Shown here: positions 23,249 to 30,308 of the stretch, piece by piece
How the letters are laid out: each line of letters begins with the position of its first letter
Position numbering within the stretch: position 1 is the stretch's first letter
NCBI GenBank assembly: GCA_013297725.1
Contig: JAAFIB010000023.1
Coordinates: 1 to 36,360, forward strand
DNA: 36,360 nucleotides
From: Sphingomonadales bacterium
Lineage (GTDB): Bacteria; Pseudomonadota; Alphaproteobacteria; Sphingomonadales; Sphingomonadaceae
Reading direction: 5' to 3'
Position numbers and translations under genes: made by a program
Notes under the pieces: model-generated
The model's input: only the letters and a program-made list of their open reading frames with translations
Told to the model about the DNA's origin: nothing
The model's database searches: none

Positions 23249-24961
23249 ATTTCGAAGCTTATCGGCCTTTCGCTGCTAGCGGTCTCGTTTCTCATCGGCA
23301 CGAAAGCGTTGGCGGAGGAAAAGGGTGCCCGCGGTCTACGTCTGATAACGGCTCCTGCGACTATGGCGGCCAATCCGATCCCTGATTTCAGTTACGCAGG
23401 TTACGGCTTTGGTGTTGCTCCGATTCCGACTGATGGTGGCACCATCATCAGCGTCATCGATCATGGTGTGATCCCAGACGATAATAAGGATGATGCAAAG
23501 GCCATCCTAAAAGCGCTGGACGCAGCGGACCAAATACAAGGACGCGTCACTATTCGCTTTCCCAAGGGGCGGATACAGATTGGCGAGATCATTCCGGTTG
23601 AACGCAGCGACATTGTTCTGGATGGCGCTGGTAGTGGAAAGGAAGGCGGGACCGAATTCTATTTCCCGCGCCCCCTTAAAATCGTCGATACATCCGATCG
23701 CGAGGATGATCTGCGTGAATATCTAAAGCGTGAGGCGAAGTATCAAGTTGAGCCGGACCAGAATATCAACTTCCTGTTTTCGGAATACAGCTGGTCGGGT
23801 GGGTTTATCTTGGTCGGGCCGAAAAAGTCGCAGGCGGTGAGCTATTCGGCTAACAACGAGAAACGCGATGCTGTTCTAGCGCAGGCGGTTTCGGGTAAGC
23901 AGTTTGCCCAGCAGTTAACGGTATCGGACACAACAAAGCTGAAGGTTGGCCAAGTCGTGCAGCTGCAATGGTTTGCCACGGCGGGCGAAAACAGCCCGAT
24001 CCTGAAATCACTCTATGGCGATATCAGCGGCTGGAATGCCAAGCAAACTGATCCGAAGATGAAGATGAACATCGGTCAGCGGCACTGGGAGTTCGCCAAT
24101 CGGCCCACGGTGGCGCAATCGACGCGGATCACGGCGATCAAGGGCAATGTCGTGACGCTGGGCGATCCGCTGCTGCACGATGTTTCCGCCACCCAGCCCG
24201 CGCAGATCGCCAACTGGCAACACCTCAGCAATGTTGGCATCCAGAATATCCGCTTCACTTTCCCCTATAGCCCATGGTTCGGGCACCATCTGGAGCAGGG
24301 CTATAACGCTATCTATTTGACCGGGGTGTTCGATGGCTGGGCGAAGAACCTTGTGATCGAAAATGCCGACAGCGGCATCCTGACTGATAATGCGGCGTCG
24401 CTGACCATCGCCAACATCACCACCACGGGCAATCACAAGGCGCATTATTCGGTGCATGTGGGCGCGGTGCACAATGTGTTGGTACAGGATTTGCAGGTCG
24501 AAAATCCGGTCATCCACCCGCTATCGGTCAATACCCGCTCCACCCGTTCAGTCTACCAACGCGCTACGGTTCTGCGTGACGGCATTATCGACCAGCATAG
24601 CGGATCGAACCACCAGAATCTGTTCGATCAGATTGTGATGGATGTGAAGCCCAAGAAGCGCGATGGCAGCTGGACTTTCCCGCTATGGGTTGCGGGCGGC
24701 GCGCCCTATTGGAAGCCTGGCCACGGCCTGATGAACACGCATTGGAACATCCGGCTGAACTTTGAAGAGGGCGTCCCCGAAGGCCAGACAGTCCGGGTTT
24801 ATAGCGGCCTCGAAGGCCCCGGCGCACGGATCGTCGGCCTACACGGCAATCGCCCAGTTGAGGTCGATTACAAACCCGACGCTTATGTTGAGGGTACCAA
24901 CGCCGCGCCGTCCATCCCCTCGCTCTACGATTACCAACTCGCCAAGCGCCAAAAGCGCTAA
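23249..24961 (+). CDS. Secreted right-handed beta-helix protein, probable polysaccharide lyase
   Basis: About 570 residues if translation begins at ATT 23249; without a canonical start until TTG 23309 the protein would lack its signal peptide. Codons 23249-23314 read as a classic export signal (SKLIGLSLLAVSFLIGTKALA, then EE), with the in-frame stop at 23234 and AAGG 8 nt before the ATT. The mature part begins with a pectate-lyase-3-like segment (VISVIDHGVIPDDNKDDAKA, RVTIRFPKGRIQIGEII) and continues as parallel beta-helix coils (VGIQNIRFTFPYS, VHNVLVQDLQVENPVIHP). Such folds cleave uronic polymers by beta-elimination; a PL31/DUF4955-like family is a guess. Followed by isomerase and KduD genes, so the product is probably an unsaturated uronate. 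Located in the periplasm or outside the cell. Confidence 0.82.
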   Translation: MSKLIGLSLLAVSFLIGTKALAEEKGARGLRLITAPATMAANPIPDFSYAGYGFGVAPIPTDGGTIISVIDHGVIPDDNKDDAKAILKALDAADQIQGRVTIRFPKGRIQIGEIIPVERSDIVLDGAGSGKEGGTEFYFPRPLKIVDTSDREDDLREYLKREAKYQVEPDQNINFLFSEYSWSGGFILVGPKKSQAVSYSANNEKRDAVLAQAVSGKQFAQQLTVSDTTKLKVGQVVQLQWFATAGENSPILKSLYGDISGWNAKQTDPKMKMNIGQRHWEFANRPTVAQSTRITAIKGNVVTLGDPLLHDVSATQPAQIANWQHLSNVGIQNIRFTFPYSPWFGHHLEQGYNAIYLTGVFDGWAKNLVIENADSGILTDNAASLTIANITTTGNHKAHYSVHVGAVHNVLVQDLQVENPVIHPLSVNTRSTRSVYQRATVLRDGIIDQHSGSNHQNLFDQIVMDVKPKKRDGSWTFPLWVAGGAPYWKPGHGLMNTHWNIRLNFEEGVPEGQTVRVYSGLEGPGARIVGLHGNRPVEVDYKPDAYVEGTNAAPSIPSLYDYQLAKRQKR

Positions 24962-24991
24962 CTGCCAACGCTAAATGGAAAAGAGCCACTT

Positions 24992-25624
24992 ATGAAAATC
25001 GCACTGATTATCGAAAACAGCCAAGCCGCAAAGAGTGCAATCGTCCATGATGCGCTGACCAGCGTCGCTAGCCAGCACGGCCATGAAGTCTTCCATTATG
25101 GCATGTACGCACCAGAAGATAAGGCGCAGCTAACCTATGTGATGAACGGGTTGCTGGCGGGCATTTTGCTCAATTCGGGCGCCGCCGATTTTGTGATCAC
25201 CGGCTGCGGCACGGGCATGGGTTCGATGCTGGCGTGTAATGCAATGCCGGGCGTTTTCTGCGGGCTGGTGATCGACCCGACGGACGCATTCCTGTTCAGC
25301 CAGATCAATGACGGCAACTGCATGTCGATGCCCTATGCCAAAGGCTTTGGCTGGGCGGCGGAGCTGAATTTGCAGGATTGTTACCGCAAGATTTTCGAAA
25401 ATGTCGGTGGTGCCGGCTATCCTAAGGAGCGCGCCGAAATTATGGCGAAGAACCGTGGCATCCTGAAAAGTCTGAAAGCCGCGTCATGCCGGGACATGCT
25501 CGACGTGCTGAAGGCGGTTGACCAAGACCTGCTGAAAGCCGCGATTGCGGGCGAACGTTTCGCCGAATATTTCTATGCCAATTGCAAGGACGAAAGCATC
25601 GCGGACTATTTGCGCGGCCTTTAA
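24992..25624 (+). CDS. RpiB/LacA/LacB-family sugar isomerase, probable DhuI-like uronate isomerase
   Basis: 210 residues. The RpiB active-site segment is ADFVITGCGTGMGSMLACNA with Cys72, followed by PGVFCGLV and the QINDGNCMSM stretch matching the HNDAN segment of RpiB. It is about 60 residues longer than ribose-5-phosphate isomerase B, with an extra helical C-terminus. Lying between a lyase-like gene and KduD, it most likely isomerises 4-deoxy-5-keto-uronate to 3-deoxy-2,5-diketo-gluconate. That step is done by the cupin KduI in enterobacteria and by the RpiB-fold DhuI in streptococci. Ribose-5-phosphate isomerase remains the alternative. Cytoplasmic; same operon as the lyase, 30 nt downstream. 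Confidence 0.87.
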   Translation: MKIALIIENSQAAKSAIVHDALTSVASQHGHEVFHYGMYAPEDKAQLTYVMNGLLAGILLNSGAADFVITGCGTGMGSMLACNAMPGVFCGLVIDPTDAFLFSQINDGNCMSMPYAKGFGWAAELNLQDCYRKIFENVGGAGYPKERAEIMAKNRGILKSLKAASCRDMLDVLKAVDQDLLKAAIAGERFAEYFYANCKDESIADYLRGL

Positions 25625-25639
25625 TTGCGGAGATATCTG

Positions 25640-26395
25640 GTGACACATCCATTCGATCTCAGCGGCAAAGTCGCTCTCGTTACCGGAGCCAATACCGGCA
25701 TCGGCCAAGCCATCGCGTTGGCGCTTGCAGAGGCTGGTGCTGACGTTGCGCTTGCTGGCCGTTCGCGTGCGGAGGAGACACTGACAGGTGTTCGCCGCTT
25801 GGGGCGCAAGGGCTGCATTATCGAGGCGGATTTGTCGACAACCGAGCCGGTCTCTGGCGTAGTCGCGCAAGCCTTGGCTGAACTTGGCGGGCTCGACATC
25901 CTTGTTAACAATGCAGGCATCATCCGCCGCAACGATGCGATCGACTTTACCGAGGCTGATTGGGACGCGGTGATCGACACCAATTTGAAAACGCTCTTCT
26001 TCCTCAGCCAAACCGCCGCGCGGCATATGATCGCGCAAGGTAGCGGCAAGATCATCAACATCGCTTCGATGTTAAGCTTTCAAGGCGGCGTCCGCGTGCC
26101 AAGCTATACCGCCTCCAAATCGGGCGTCGCGGGGTTGACCAAGGCGCTGGCGAACGAATGGGCGGCAAAAGGCCTGAACGTCAACGCCATCGCGCCGGGC
26201 TATATCGCCACCAACAACACCGCCGCATTGCAGGAAGACGAGGTACGCAACCGCCAGATTATGGAGCGGATCCCGGCAGGCCGATGGGGCGCGGCAAGCG
26301 ACATTGGCGGGGCGGCGGTGTTCCTTGCGTCATCGGCTTCGGATTATGTGAACGGGCATGTGCTGGCGGTGGATGGCGGCTGGCTGGCACGGTGA
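25640..26395 (+). CDS. kduD: 2-deoxy-D-gluconate/2,5-diketo-3-deoxygluconate dehydrogenase (SDR)
   Basis: 251-residue classical short-chain dehydrogenase. Cofactor site VTGANTGIGQAIALAL, NNAG, catalytic Ser in NIASM, Tyr156 and Lys160 in SYTASK. The start region FDLSGKVALVTG, GIIRR after NNAG and the C-terminal YVNGHVLAVDGGWLAR are KduD wording. It reduces 3-deoxy-2,5-diketo-gluconate to 2-keto-3-deoxygluconate with NADH. GTG 25640 is chosen because GGAG lies 8 nt upstream; the TTG at 25625 has no such site. Last gene of the lyase operon; its product is the substrate of the kinase at 35444. Confidence 0.93.
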   Translation: MTHPFDLSGKVALVTGANTGIGQAIALALAEAGADVALAGRSRAEETLTGVRRLGRKGCIIEADLSTTEPVSGVVAQALAELGGLDILVNNAGIIRRNDAIDFTEADWDAVIDTNLKTLFFLSQTAARHMIAQGSGKIINIASMLSFQGGVRVPSYTASKSGVAGLTKALANEWAAKGLNVNAIAPGYIATNNTAALQEDEVRNRQIMERIPAGRWGAASDIGGAAVFLASSASDYVNGHVLAVDGGWLAR

Positions 26396-26419
26396 CGGGT
26401 GGCGATACAATGTGAAAGG

Positions 26420-26433
26420 CACGCAATTGCGTG
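26420..26433. repeat. Palindrome after kduD
   Basis: CACGCAATTGCGTG is a perfect 14-bp palindrome, flanked at both sides by the direct repeat GTGAAAGG (26412-26419 and 26431-26438). It could be an operator or a weak hairpin; no T-run follows. Confidence 0.45.
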
Positions 26434-26487
26434 AAAGGTCACACTAAAGTCTCACCTGAACGGGTTTCAAGTGTTGTAAGGACACCC

Positions 26488-26525
26488 CAAAGTTTACCAT
26501 GACGAACCCACATGTGTAAACTTTG
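26488..26525. repeat. Inverted repeat with 18-nt spacer
   Basis: CAAAGTTTAC (26488-26497) and GTAAACTTTG (26516-26525) are exact inverted copies. They resemble the paired ends of a vanished small element, or an operator, but no transposase remnant is seen. Confidence 0.45.
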
Positions 26526-26716
26526 CGGCTTTGGACACAGAGGCTCAGCCACAGAGTTTCTGCAAGTGCGCGATACCAACAATATCAAAGAACGGTGGAA
26601 CAATATAGAAACATTGATCGAATGTCAAGCTGCAAGCGATTGGGATTTGCAGAATTGAAATGTCCGATGCCGACCAGTTTTTGGTCATTCAGTGATTGAA
26701 ACGAACGCCGCATGAG

Positions 26717-26733
26717 CGGCCATGAAATGGCCG
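26717..26733 (-). terminator. Short hairpin downstream of the TetR gene
   Basis: CGGCCAT gaa ATGGCCG is a perfect 7-bp stem with a 3-nt loop, about 40 nt beyond the TetR stop on the minus strand. A proper U-tract is lacking, so termination is only possible. Confidence 0.3.
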
Positions 26734-26771
26734 TCGCTCCGTCGAACTCCGTAAAAGCAATCATTCTTGGG

Positions 26772-27359
26772 TCACGTCAGTCTCAATCCATTTACAATAG
26801 CTTCCAGCTCTTCGAGGTAGGCCTCGGCCGCTTCGGCGAAGTCCTCACTGTTTGCGCAGTCGATAGCAGCCTCGGTTATCGCACCAAGAAGCAAATGGGT
26901 GAGCGGATCAATCGGGCGCCTCTCGATAACGCCAACTTCCATTGCAGCAAAAAGCCCATTCCTGACCATGGCGCCGAAGTGACTAGCATCGATCTCCCGC
27001 CAACGATGCCATCCGAGGACTGCCGGACCGTCCTTAAGGAAAATCTGAGCGAACTGTGGGTTGGCGCAAGAGGAAAAAAACGCGCGGTTGCCCGCGAACA
27101 TCGCAGCCAGAATGTCCGATTGCTGCATCAATGTCGCCTGCACTTCCGCCAAAATCTGTGAGGCGACGCCCTGCAACACAGCCTCGAACAAATCTGCCTT
27201 AGCTGGAAAATGATGATAGATAGCGCCCTTTGCCACTTTGGCGTCGGCTGCAATCTCGTCCATCGTAACATTGCTATATCCAAAAGAGCCAAAGCGAATT
27301 TGCGCCGCCGACAAAACTGCATTGCGCGTTGCCTCCCGTCGCTCCTTCTGCGTTGCCAT
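26772..27359 (-). CDS. TetR/AcrR-family transcriptional regulator
   Basis: 195 residues. The N-terminal helix-turn-helix spans about residues 10-55 (ATRNAVLSAAQIRFGSFGYS, DEIAADAKVAKGAIYHHF), followed by a helical ligand domain including FLKDGPAVLGWHRWREID. ATG 27359 has AGAGGAAAG upstream; ATG 27377 would add six residues and overlap the operator edge. It is divergent to the NTF2-like gene, with a tandem palindromic operator between them. It probably represses itself and the three-gene cassette in response to a small lipophilic ligand. Confidence 0.92.
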   Translation of the reverse strand: MATQKERREATRNAVLSAAQIRFGSFGYSNVTMDEIAADAKVAKGAIYHHFPAKADLFEAVLQGVASQILAEVQATLMQQSDILAAMFAGNRAFFSSCANPQFAQIFLKDGPAVLGWHRWREIDASHFGAMVRNGLFAAMEVGVIERRPIDPLTHLLLGAITEAAIDCANSEDFAEAAEAYLEELEAIVNGLRLT

Positions 27360-27377
27360 CGGCTTTCCTCTTGACAT

Positions 27378-27415
27378 ACCGACTGAGAGTCGGTTAATAC
27401 CGACTTATAGTCAAT
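27378..27415. promoter_or_regulatory. Tandem TetR operator in the divergent promoter
   Basis: ACCGACTgagAGTCGGT (27378-27394) is a perfect 7-3-7 palindrome. A second copy, ACCGACTtatAGTCAAT (27399-27415), keeps the left arm and four bases of the right. The copies start 21 bp apart, two helical turns, as expected for cooperative TetR dimers. Confidence 0.75.
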
Positions 27416-27444
27416 ATTCTGTTTCTATATCGAAGGGACTTCGC

Positions 27445-27966
27445 ATGGCAACCGCATCTTCCATGTCCATTGATCCGCGTAGGATGGGAGTAGTCGATGT
27501 TAAGTCGGACGTTGCTCGCAACCGCAGAACTGTCCAGGCGATGGTCGATAGGTTTGCCAAACAGGACATTGATGGCATCATGGCGCTGATTTCAGACGAC
27601 GCAGTCTTTTGCGACATTCTCGGGAAAGGCGCTCGTGGTGACGAGCATAAGGGCAAGGATGCCATAAGAAAGGCCTTTGTCCGTCAGTTCGAGTTGGCCG
27701 GAAGGCACAGCTACCACAGTGCCAACATCGTGGCCGACGGCGATTACGCCTTTGCAAGTTGGACGATGGTGATAGGCGATTCTGCCGACCCATTGGCAGC
27801 CAGATTTGAAGGTATCGACGAGTTCGCTTTCAATGCAGCGGGGCTAATCATTCTCAAGAAGGCGTGGCTCAAGGGGCAGTCTCGGCTAAGGCGCACGTTG
27901 CTTGCGCACAACCCAGCCGGTGTGTTTCGCCACTTTGGCTATTCGCTCAGATCGTGGGCACGCTAA
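27445..27966 (+). CDS. NTF2-like / SnoaL-type small-molecule binding or isomerase protein
   Basis: 173 residues from ATG 27445 (GAAGGGAC upstream); the reading frame is open further upstream, but that part overlaps the operator and the TetR gene. The SnoaL/NTF2 fold is suggested by VQAMVDRFAKQDIDGIMALI, DDAVFCDILGKG, YAFASWTMVIG and LIILKKAWLKG. Members are polyketide cyclases, ketosteroid isomerase relatives or hydrolases with a conical pocket. A C-terminal tail of about 25 residues (HNPAGVFRHFGYSLRSWAR) extends past the domain. First gene under the TetR operator; exact role unknown. Confidence 0.75.
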   Translation: MATASSMSIDPRRMGVVDVKSDVARNRRTVQAMVDRFAKQDIDGIMALISDDAVFCDILGKGARGDEHKGKDAIRKAFVRQFELAGRHSYHSANIVADGDYAFASWTMVIGDSADPLAARFEGIDEFAFNAAGLIILKKAWLKGQSRLRRTLLAHNPAGVFRHFGYSLRSWAR

Positions 27967-28026
27967 GCAAACAACAACCGCTAGAATCCATCTTATCGCA
28001 CCTAAGCTGATCATGGGGGCCGGGAA

Positions 28027-28443
28027 ATGACGACAGCTCAGAATATCATTTGCGGATCAGGACTCCTGCTTTTCGCTCTGGGTTTGCTCAATGGCGTCAT
28101 CATTCCGAAAACGAAATCTCCACGGCTCAGCCTTTCGGCACATCTTACCGCCGTTCAAAGTGGAACGTTTCTCATCTCAATTGCTTGGGCATGGCCCCAT
28201 TTCGAAATGGCCGCGTCGACGTCCATCTTCGTCGCATATAGCCTTTGCGGCTCGCTTTACGTCCTTTGGCTCGCTTTTTTGCTAGCTGGAATTTGGGGCG
28301 CAGGACGCAATCTGGCAATTGCAGGCCAGAACTATGAGGCCGCCCCAGTGCGGCAGGCCGTCGTAACAGTATGTCTTGGTCTAGGGGTTTTGGGAACGAT
28401 GGGTGCCAGTTCCCTTCTTCTATTCCAGTGGATCAGATTTTGA
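28027..28443 (+). CDS. Small four-helix membrane protein, hydroxylaminobenzene-mutase-like
   Basis: 138 residues with four predicted membrane helices (about 8-26, 40-62, 68-92 and 112-134). The stretch GLLNGVIIPKTKSPRLSLSA, then HLTAVQSGTFLI, resembles the hydroxylaminobenzene mutase family, where an NPRxxLxAHLxGxxNG segment is typical; the later polar loop AIAGQNYEAAP also fits. That family rearranges hydroxylaminoarenes to aminophenols, but most homologues are uncharacterised. The start has GGGGGCCGGG immediately upstream. Located in the TetR cassette with a VOC protein, hinting at aromatic or xenobiotic handling. Confidence 0.6.
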   Translation: MTTAQNIICGSGLLLFALGLLNGVIIPKTKSPRLSLSAHLTAVQSGTFLISIAWAWPHFEMAASTSIFVAYSLCGSLYVLWLAFLLAGIWGAGRNLAIAGQNYEAAPVRQAVVTVCLGLGVLGTMGASSLLLFQWIRF

Positions 28444-28482
28444 AAAAGCAAATTATCATCGATTGAAAGGGAGCATTATGCC

Positions 28483-28947
28483 ATGGACGTCTTTCGAAAA
28501 GCCCTGTTCGCAATCCTGCTGGGTTCGTCCGTGATGTCGGCGCCAGTCGCCGCGGAGCCAGTCGGGCAGATCACGGGCGTTGGGGGTATATTTTTCAAAA
28601 GTAAGGACCCTAAGGCACTAATGGCGTGGTATCGAGACGTGCTCGGTATCAACGTAGAAGCATGGGGCGGGGTGCAAATGCGCTACGATGCACCCAACCA
28701 TCCGCCCGCATTGGTGCTGACAGCGTTCGATCTAGCTACAAAAGAGCTGGAACCGTCACGGCGCGAATTCATGCTTAACTTTGCCGTCGACAATCTTGAT
28801 GCCTTTCTCGAACGCCTGAAAGCGAAGGGCGTCGTTGTGCTGACTCGCGACGACGATGATCCCTTTGGGAAGTTTGCGTCGATTGTTGATCCGGATGGCA
28901 CGAAACTCCAATTCTGGGAACCGAAGCCGGAAGCAGTGAGTAATTAG
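28483..28947 (+). CDS. Periplasmic VOC (glyoxalase/dioxygenase-fold) protein
   Basis: 154 residues. An export signal (FRKALFAILLGSSVMSAPVAA, cleavage near residue 24) is followed by one vicinal-oxygen-chelate domain: ITGVGGIFFKSKDPKALMAW, YRDVLGINVEAWGG, MLNFAVDNLDAFLERL and FASIVDPDGTKLQFWEPK. The terminal Glu in FWEPK is a usual metal ligand. Most VOC proteins are cytoplasmic, so an exported one is notable. ATG 28483 is used; an ATG at 28478 is out of frame. Substrate unknown (glyoxalase, resistance protein or ring-cleavage relatives). Confidence 0.82.
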   Translation: MDVFRKALFAILLGSSVMSAPVAAEPVGQITGVGGIFFKSKDPKALMAWYRDVLGINVEAWGGVQMRYDAPNHPPALVLTAFDLATKELEPSRREFMLNFAVDNLDAFLERLKAKGVVVLTRDDDDPFGKFASIVDPDGTKLQFWEPKPEAVSN

Positions 28948-29129
28948 TCTGCTTGGCAGCATGTGCTCTGAACCTTGTTGTTAGGAAGCTGATCGGCCTG
29001 CCCCGGATGTCGGATTTCAGCTCATGGCAAGAAAAAAACCGGCAGATTGAAAACTGACGCTATGGCGGCTTCTGATGTATCCAGTTCAAAACCGGACAGT
29101 CAGCACACCCCCACAAACCCTCCGTTCAG

Positions 29130-30167
29130 CTACCCCGCAACAACCCCAACCGTATCCCTCTCAATCACCGCTGAGCTCAAAGTCGTCGGCACAGCCTTTG
29201 CCTCGTCATGCCCCAGAAACCGGCCCGCCAGTTTCTCTGCGGCCAGTTCGCCCATTTCCACCAGCGGCCAGCGCACGGTGGTGAGGGAGGGCCAGATGTG
29301 TTGCGCGGTGGGGCTGTCGTCGAAGCCGATGACGGACAAATCGCCGGGGATCGAAAGCCCCATGCCGAGCGCGACGTGCATTACGCCAGCGGCCATTTCG
29401 TCGTTGCTGGCAAAGATTGCGGTGGGGCGGTCCGGGCGGTTCAGCAACTTTTCACCCGCCGCAATCCCGGATTCGAACCGGTAATTGCCTGCTGCGCATA
29501 AGCTGGGGTCCAGCTTCAGCCCTGCCGTGCGGATCGCAGCTTGAAACCCGGCCTCGCGTTCGGCGGCTGAACGGAATCCTTCTGGGCCGCGGACAAAACC
29601 TATTCTTGTGTGCCCTGCGGCGGTGAGGAGGCGGCAGGCGGCGGCGACGGCTTCGCTATCGTTGCTGGCAACGCAGCGGTCCGGCGCATCGAGCAAAGCT
29701 GAACCGATGCGGACATAGGGCACATCCAGTTCGCTGCACAATTGCGCCAGATCGTCTCGTTCGGAAATCGGCGGCAGAATCAATACACCCAGCGGCCGGT
29801 GGCGCGTAAGGAACGCGCGGACATCATCAAGCATACGATCCGACCGGCGATCGACGGGGCGCACCGCAAGCGCAAGGTCGCTGTTCGCAATCGCGCGCAG
29901 CACGCCGTTCTGGAAATTCAGCACCGTCTGCGCATTCGGGTTATCGTGCAGCAGTACCAAAGTCATATTGCGGCGCAGGGCAAGGGCGCGCGCCTGCGGG
30001 TTGGGGACATAGCCAAGTTCCGCAATAGCGGCCTGCACCCGTTCGCGCGTCGCGCCTTTCAGCCCCTCTTCGCCATTGATCACACGGCTGACGGTTTTTT
30101 TCGAAACGTCTGCGTGCGCCGCAACGTCGTTGATCGTGGGCTGACCAGAGCGGGGCTTTATCGACAT
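29130..30167 (-). CDS. LacI-family transcriptional regulator of the uronate genes
   Basis: 345 residues. LacI-type HTH and hinge helix at 10-65 (PTINDVAAHADVSKKTVSRV, GYVPNPQARALALRRN), then a periplasmic-binding-protein-like sensor domain with TAIFASNDEMAAGVMHVA and VIGFDDSP. It is transcribed divergently from the FAH-like gene, and the 141-nt gap contains one perfect 14-bp operator that could control both directions. The ligand is expected to be a uronate-derived intermediate such as KDG, from the genes carrying the same operator. The Shine-Dalgarno is weak. Confidence 0.93.
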   Translation of the reverse strand: MSIKPRSGQPTINDVAAHADVSKKTVSRVINGEEGLKGATRERVQAAIAELGYVPNPQARALALRRNMTLVLLHDNPNAQTVLNFQNGVLRAIANSDLALAVRPVDRRSDRMLDDVRAFLTRHRPLGVLILPPISERDDLAQLCSELDVPYVRIGSALLDAPDRCVASNDSEAVAAACRLLTAAGHTRIGFVRGPEGFRSAAEREAGFQAAIRTAGLKLDPSLCAAGNYRFESGIAAGEKLLNRPDRPTAIFASNDEMAAGVMHVALGMGLSIPGDLSVIGFDDSPTAQHIWPSLTTVRWPLVEMGELAAEKLAGRFLGHDEAKAVPTTLSSAVIERDTVGVVAG

Positions 30168-30256
30168 CAGCTAACGGTGTTTCATCAGGTTCATACACAG
30201 GACTAAGCAAGGACTGCTGCTAACATCAAGAAAATTCATGCGCTACGCATTGATAT

Positions 30257-30286
30257 TTGACACCGGTGTCATTTTGACGATACAGA
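30257..30286 (+). promoter_or_regulatory. Promoter with LacI-type operator before the FAH-MFS operon
   Basis: TGACACCGGTGTCA (30258-30271) is a perfect 14-bp palindrome overlapping a -35 box TTGACA (30257-30262). A -10-like TACAGA follows at 30281-30286 with 18-bp spacing. Its place between the divergent regulator and the operon allows autoregulation as well. Confidence 0.72.
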
Positions 30287-30308
30287 ATAAGGCAGGGAGA
30301 GAGAATCA

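Larger units (their letters stand above)
26396..26771. other. 376-nt intergenic region with several inverted repeats
   Basis: No convincing gene is visible on either strand. It holds CACGCAATTGCGTG (26420-26433, perfect palindrome, flanked by two GTGAAAGG copies), CAAAGTTTAC...GTAAACTTTG (26488-26497/26516-26525) and CGGCCATgaaATGGCCG (26717-26733) just beyond the 3' end of the TetR gene. None has a T-tract like a normal terminator. The region marks the border between the uronate operon and the TetR cassette and could be a junction scar. Confidence 0.5.

Noticed and set aside
26712-27161. 149-codon open frame on the plus strand
   Set aside because: Overlaps the TetR gene on the opposite strand, which has a clear helix-turn-helix; no domain or ribosome site.
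27238-27444. Upstream extension of the NTF2-like gene
   Set aside because: It would cover the TetR start and the operator; ATG 27445 has its own ribosome site and begins just before the domain.
29081-29095. CCAGTTcaaAACCGG hairpin beyond the LacI gene
   Set aside because: Only six pairs with a wobble and not followed by the T-run on the minus strand; too weak to call a terminator.
29047-29484. Plus-strand open frame rich in Ser and Pro
   Set aside because: Antisense to the end of the LacI-type gene; composition typical of a shadow frame.
29742-30206. 154-codon plus-strand open frame
   Set aside because: Antisense to the LacI helix-turn-helix coding region and runs into the regulator's own promoter.
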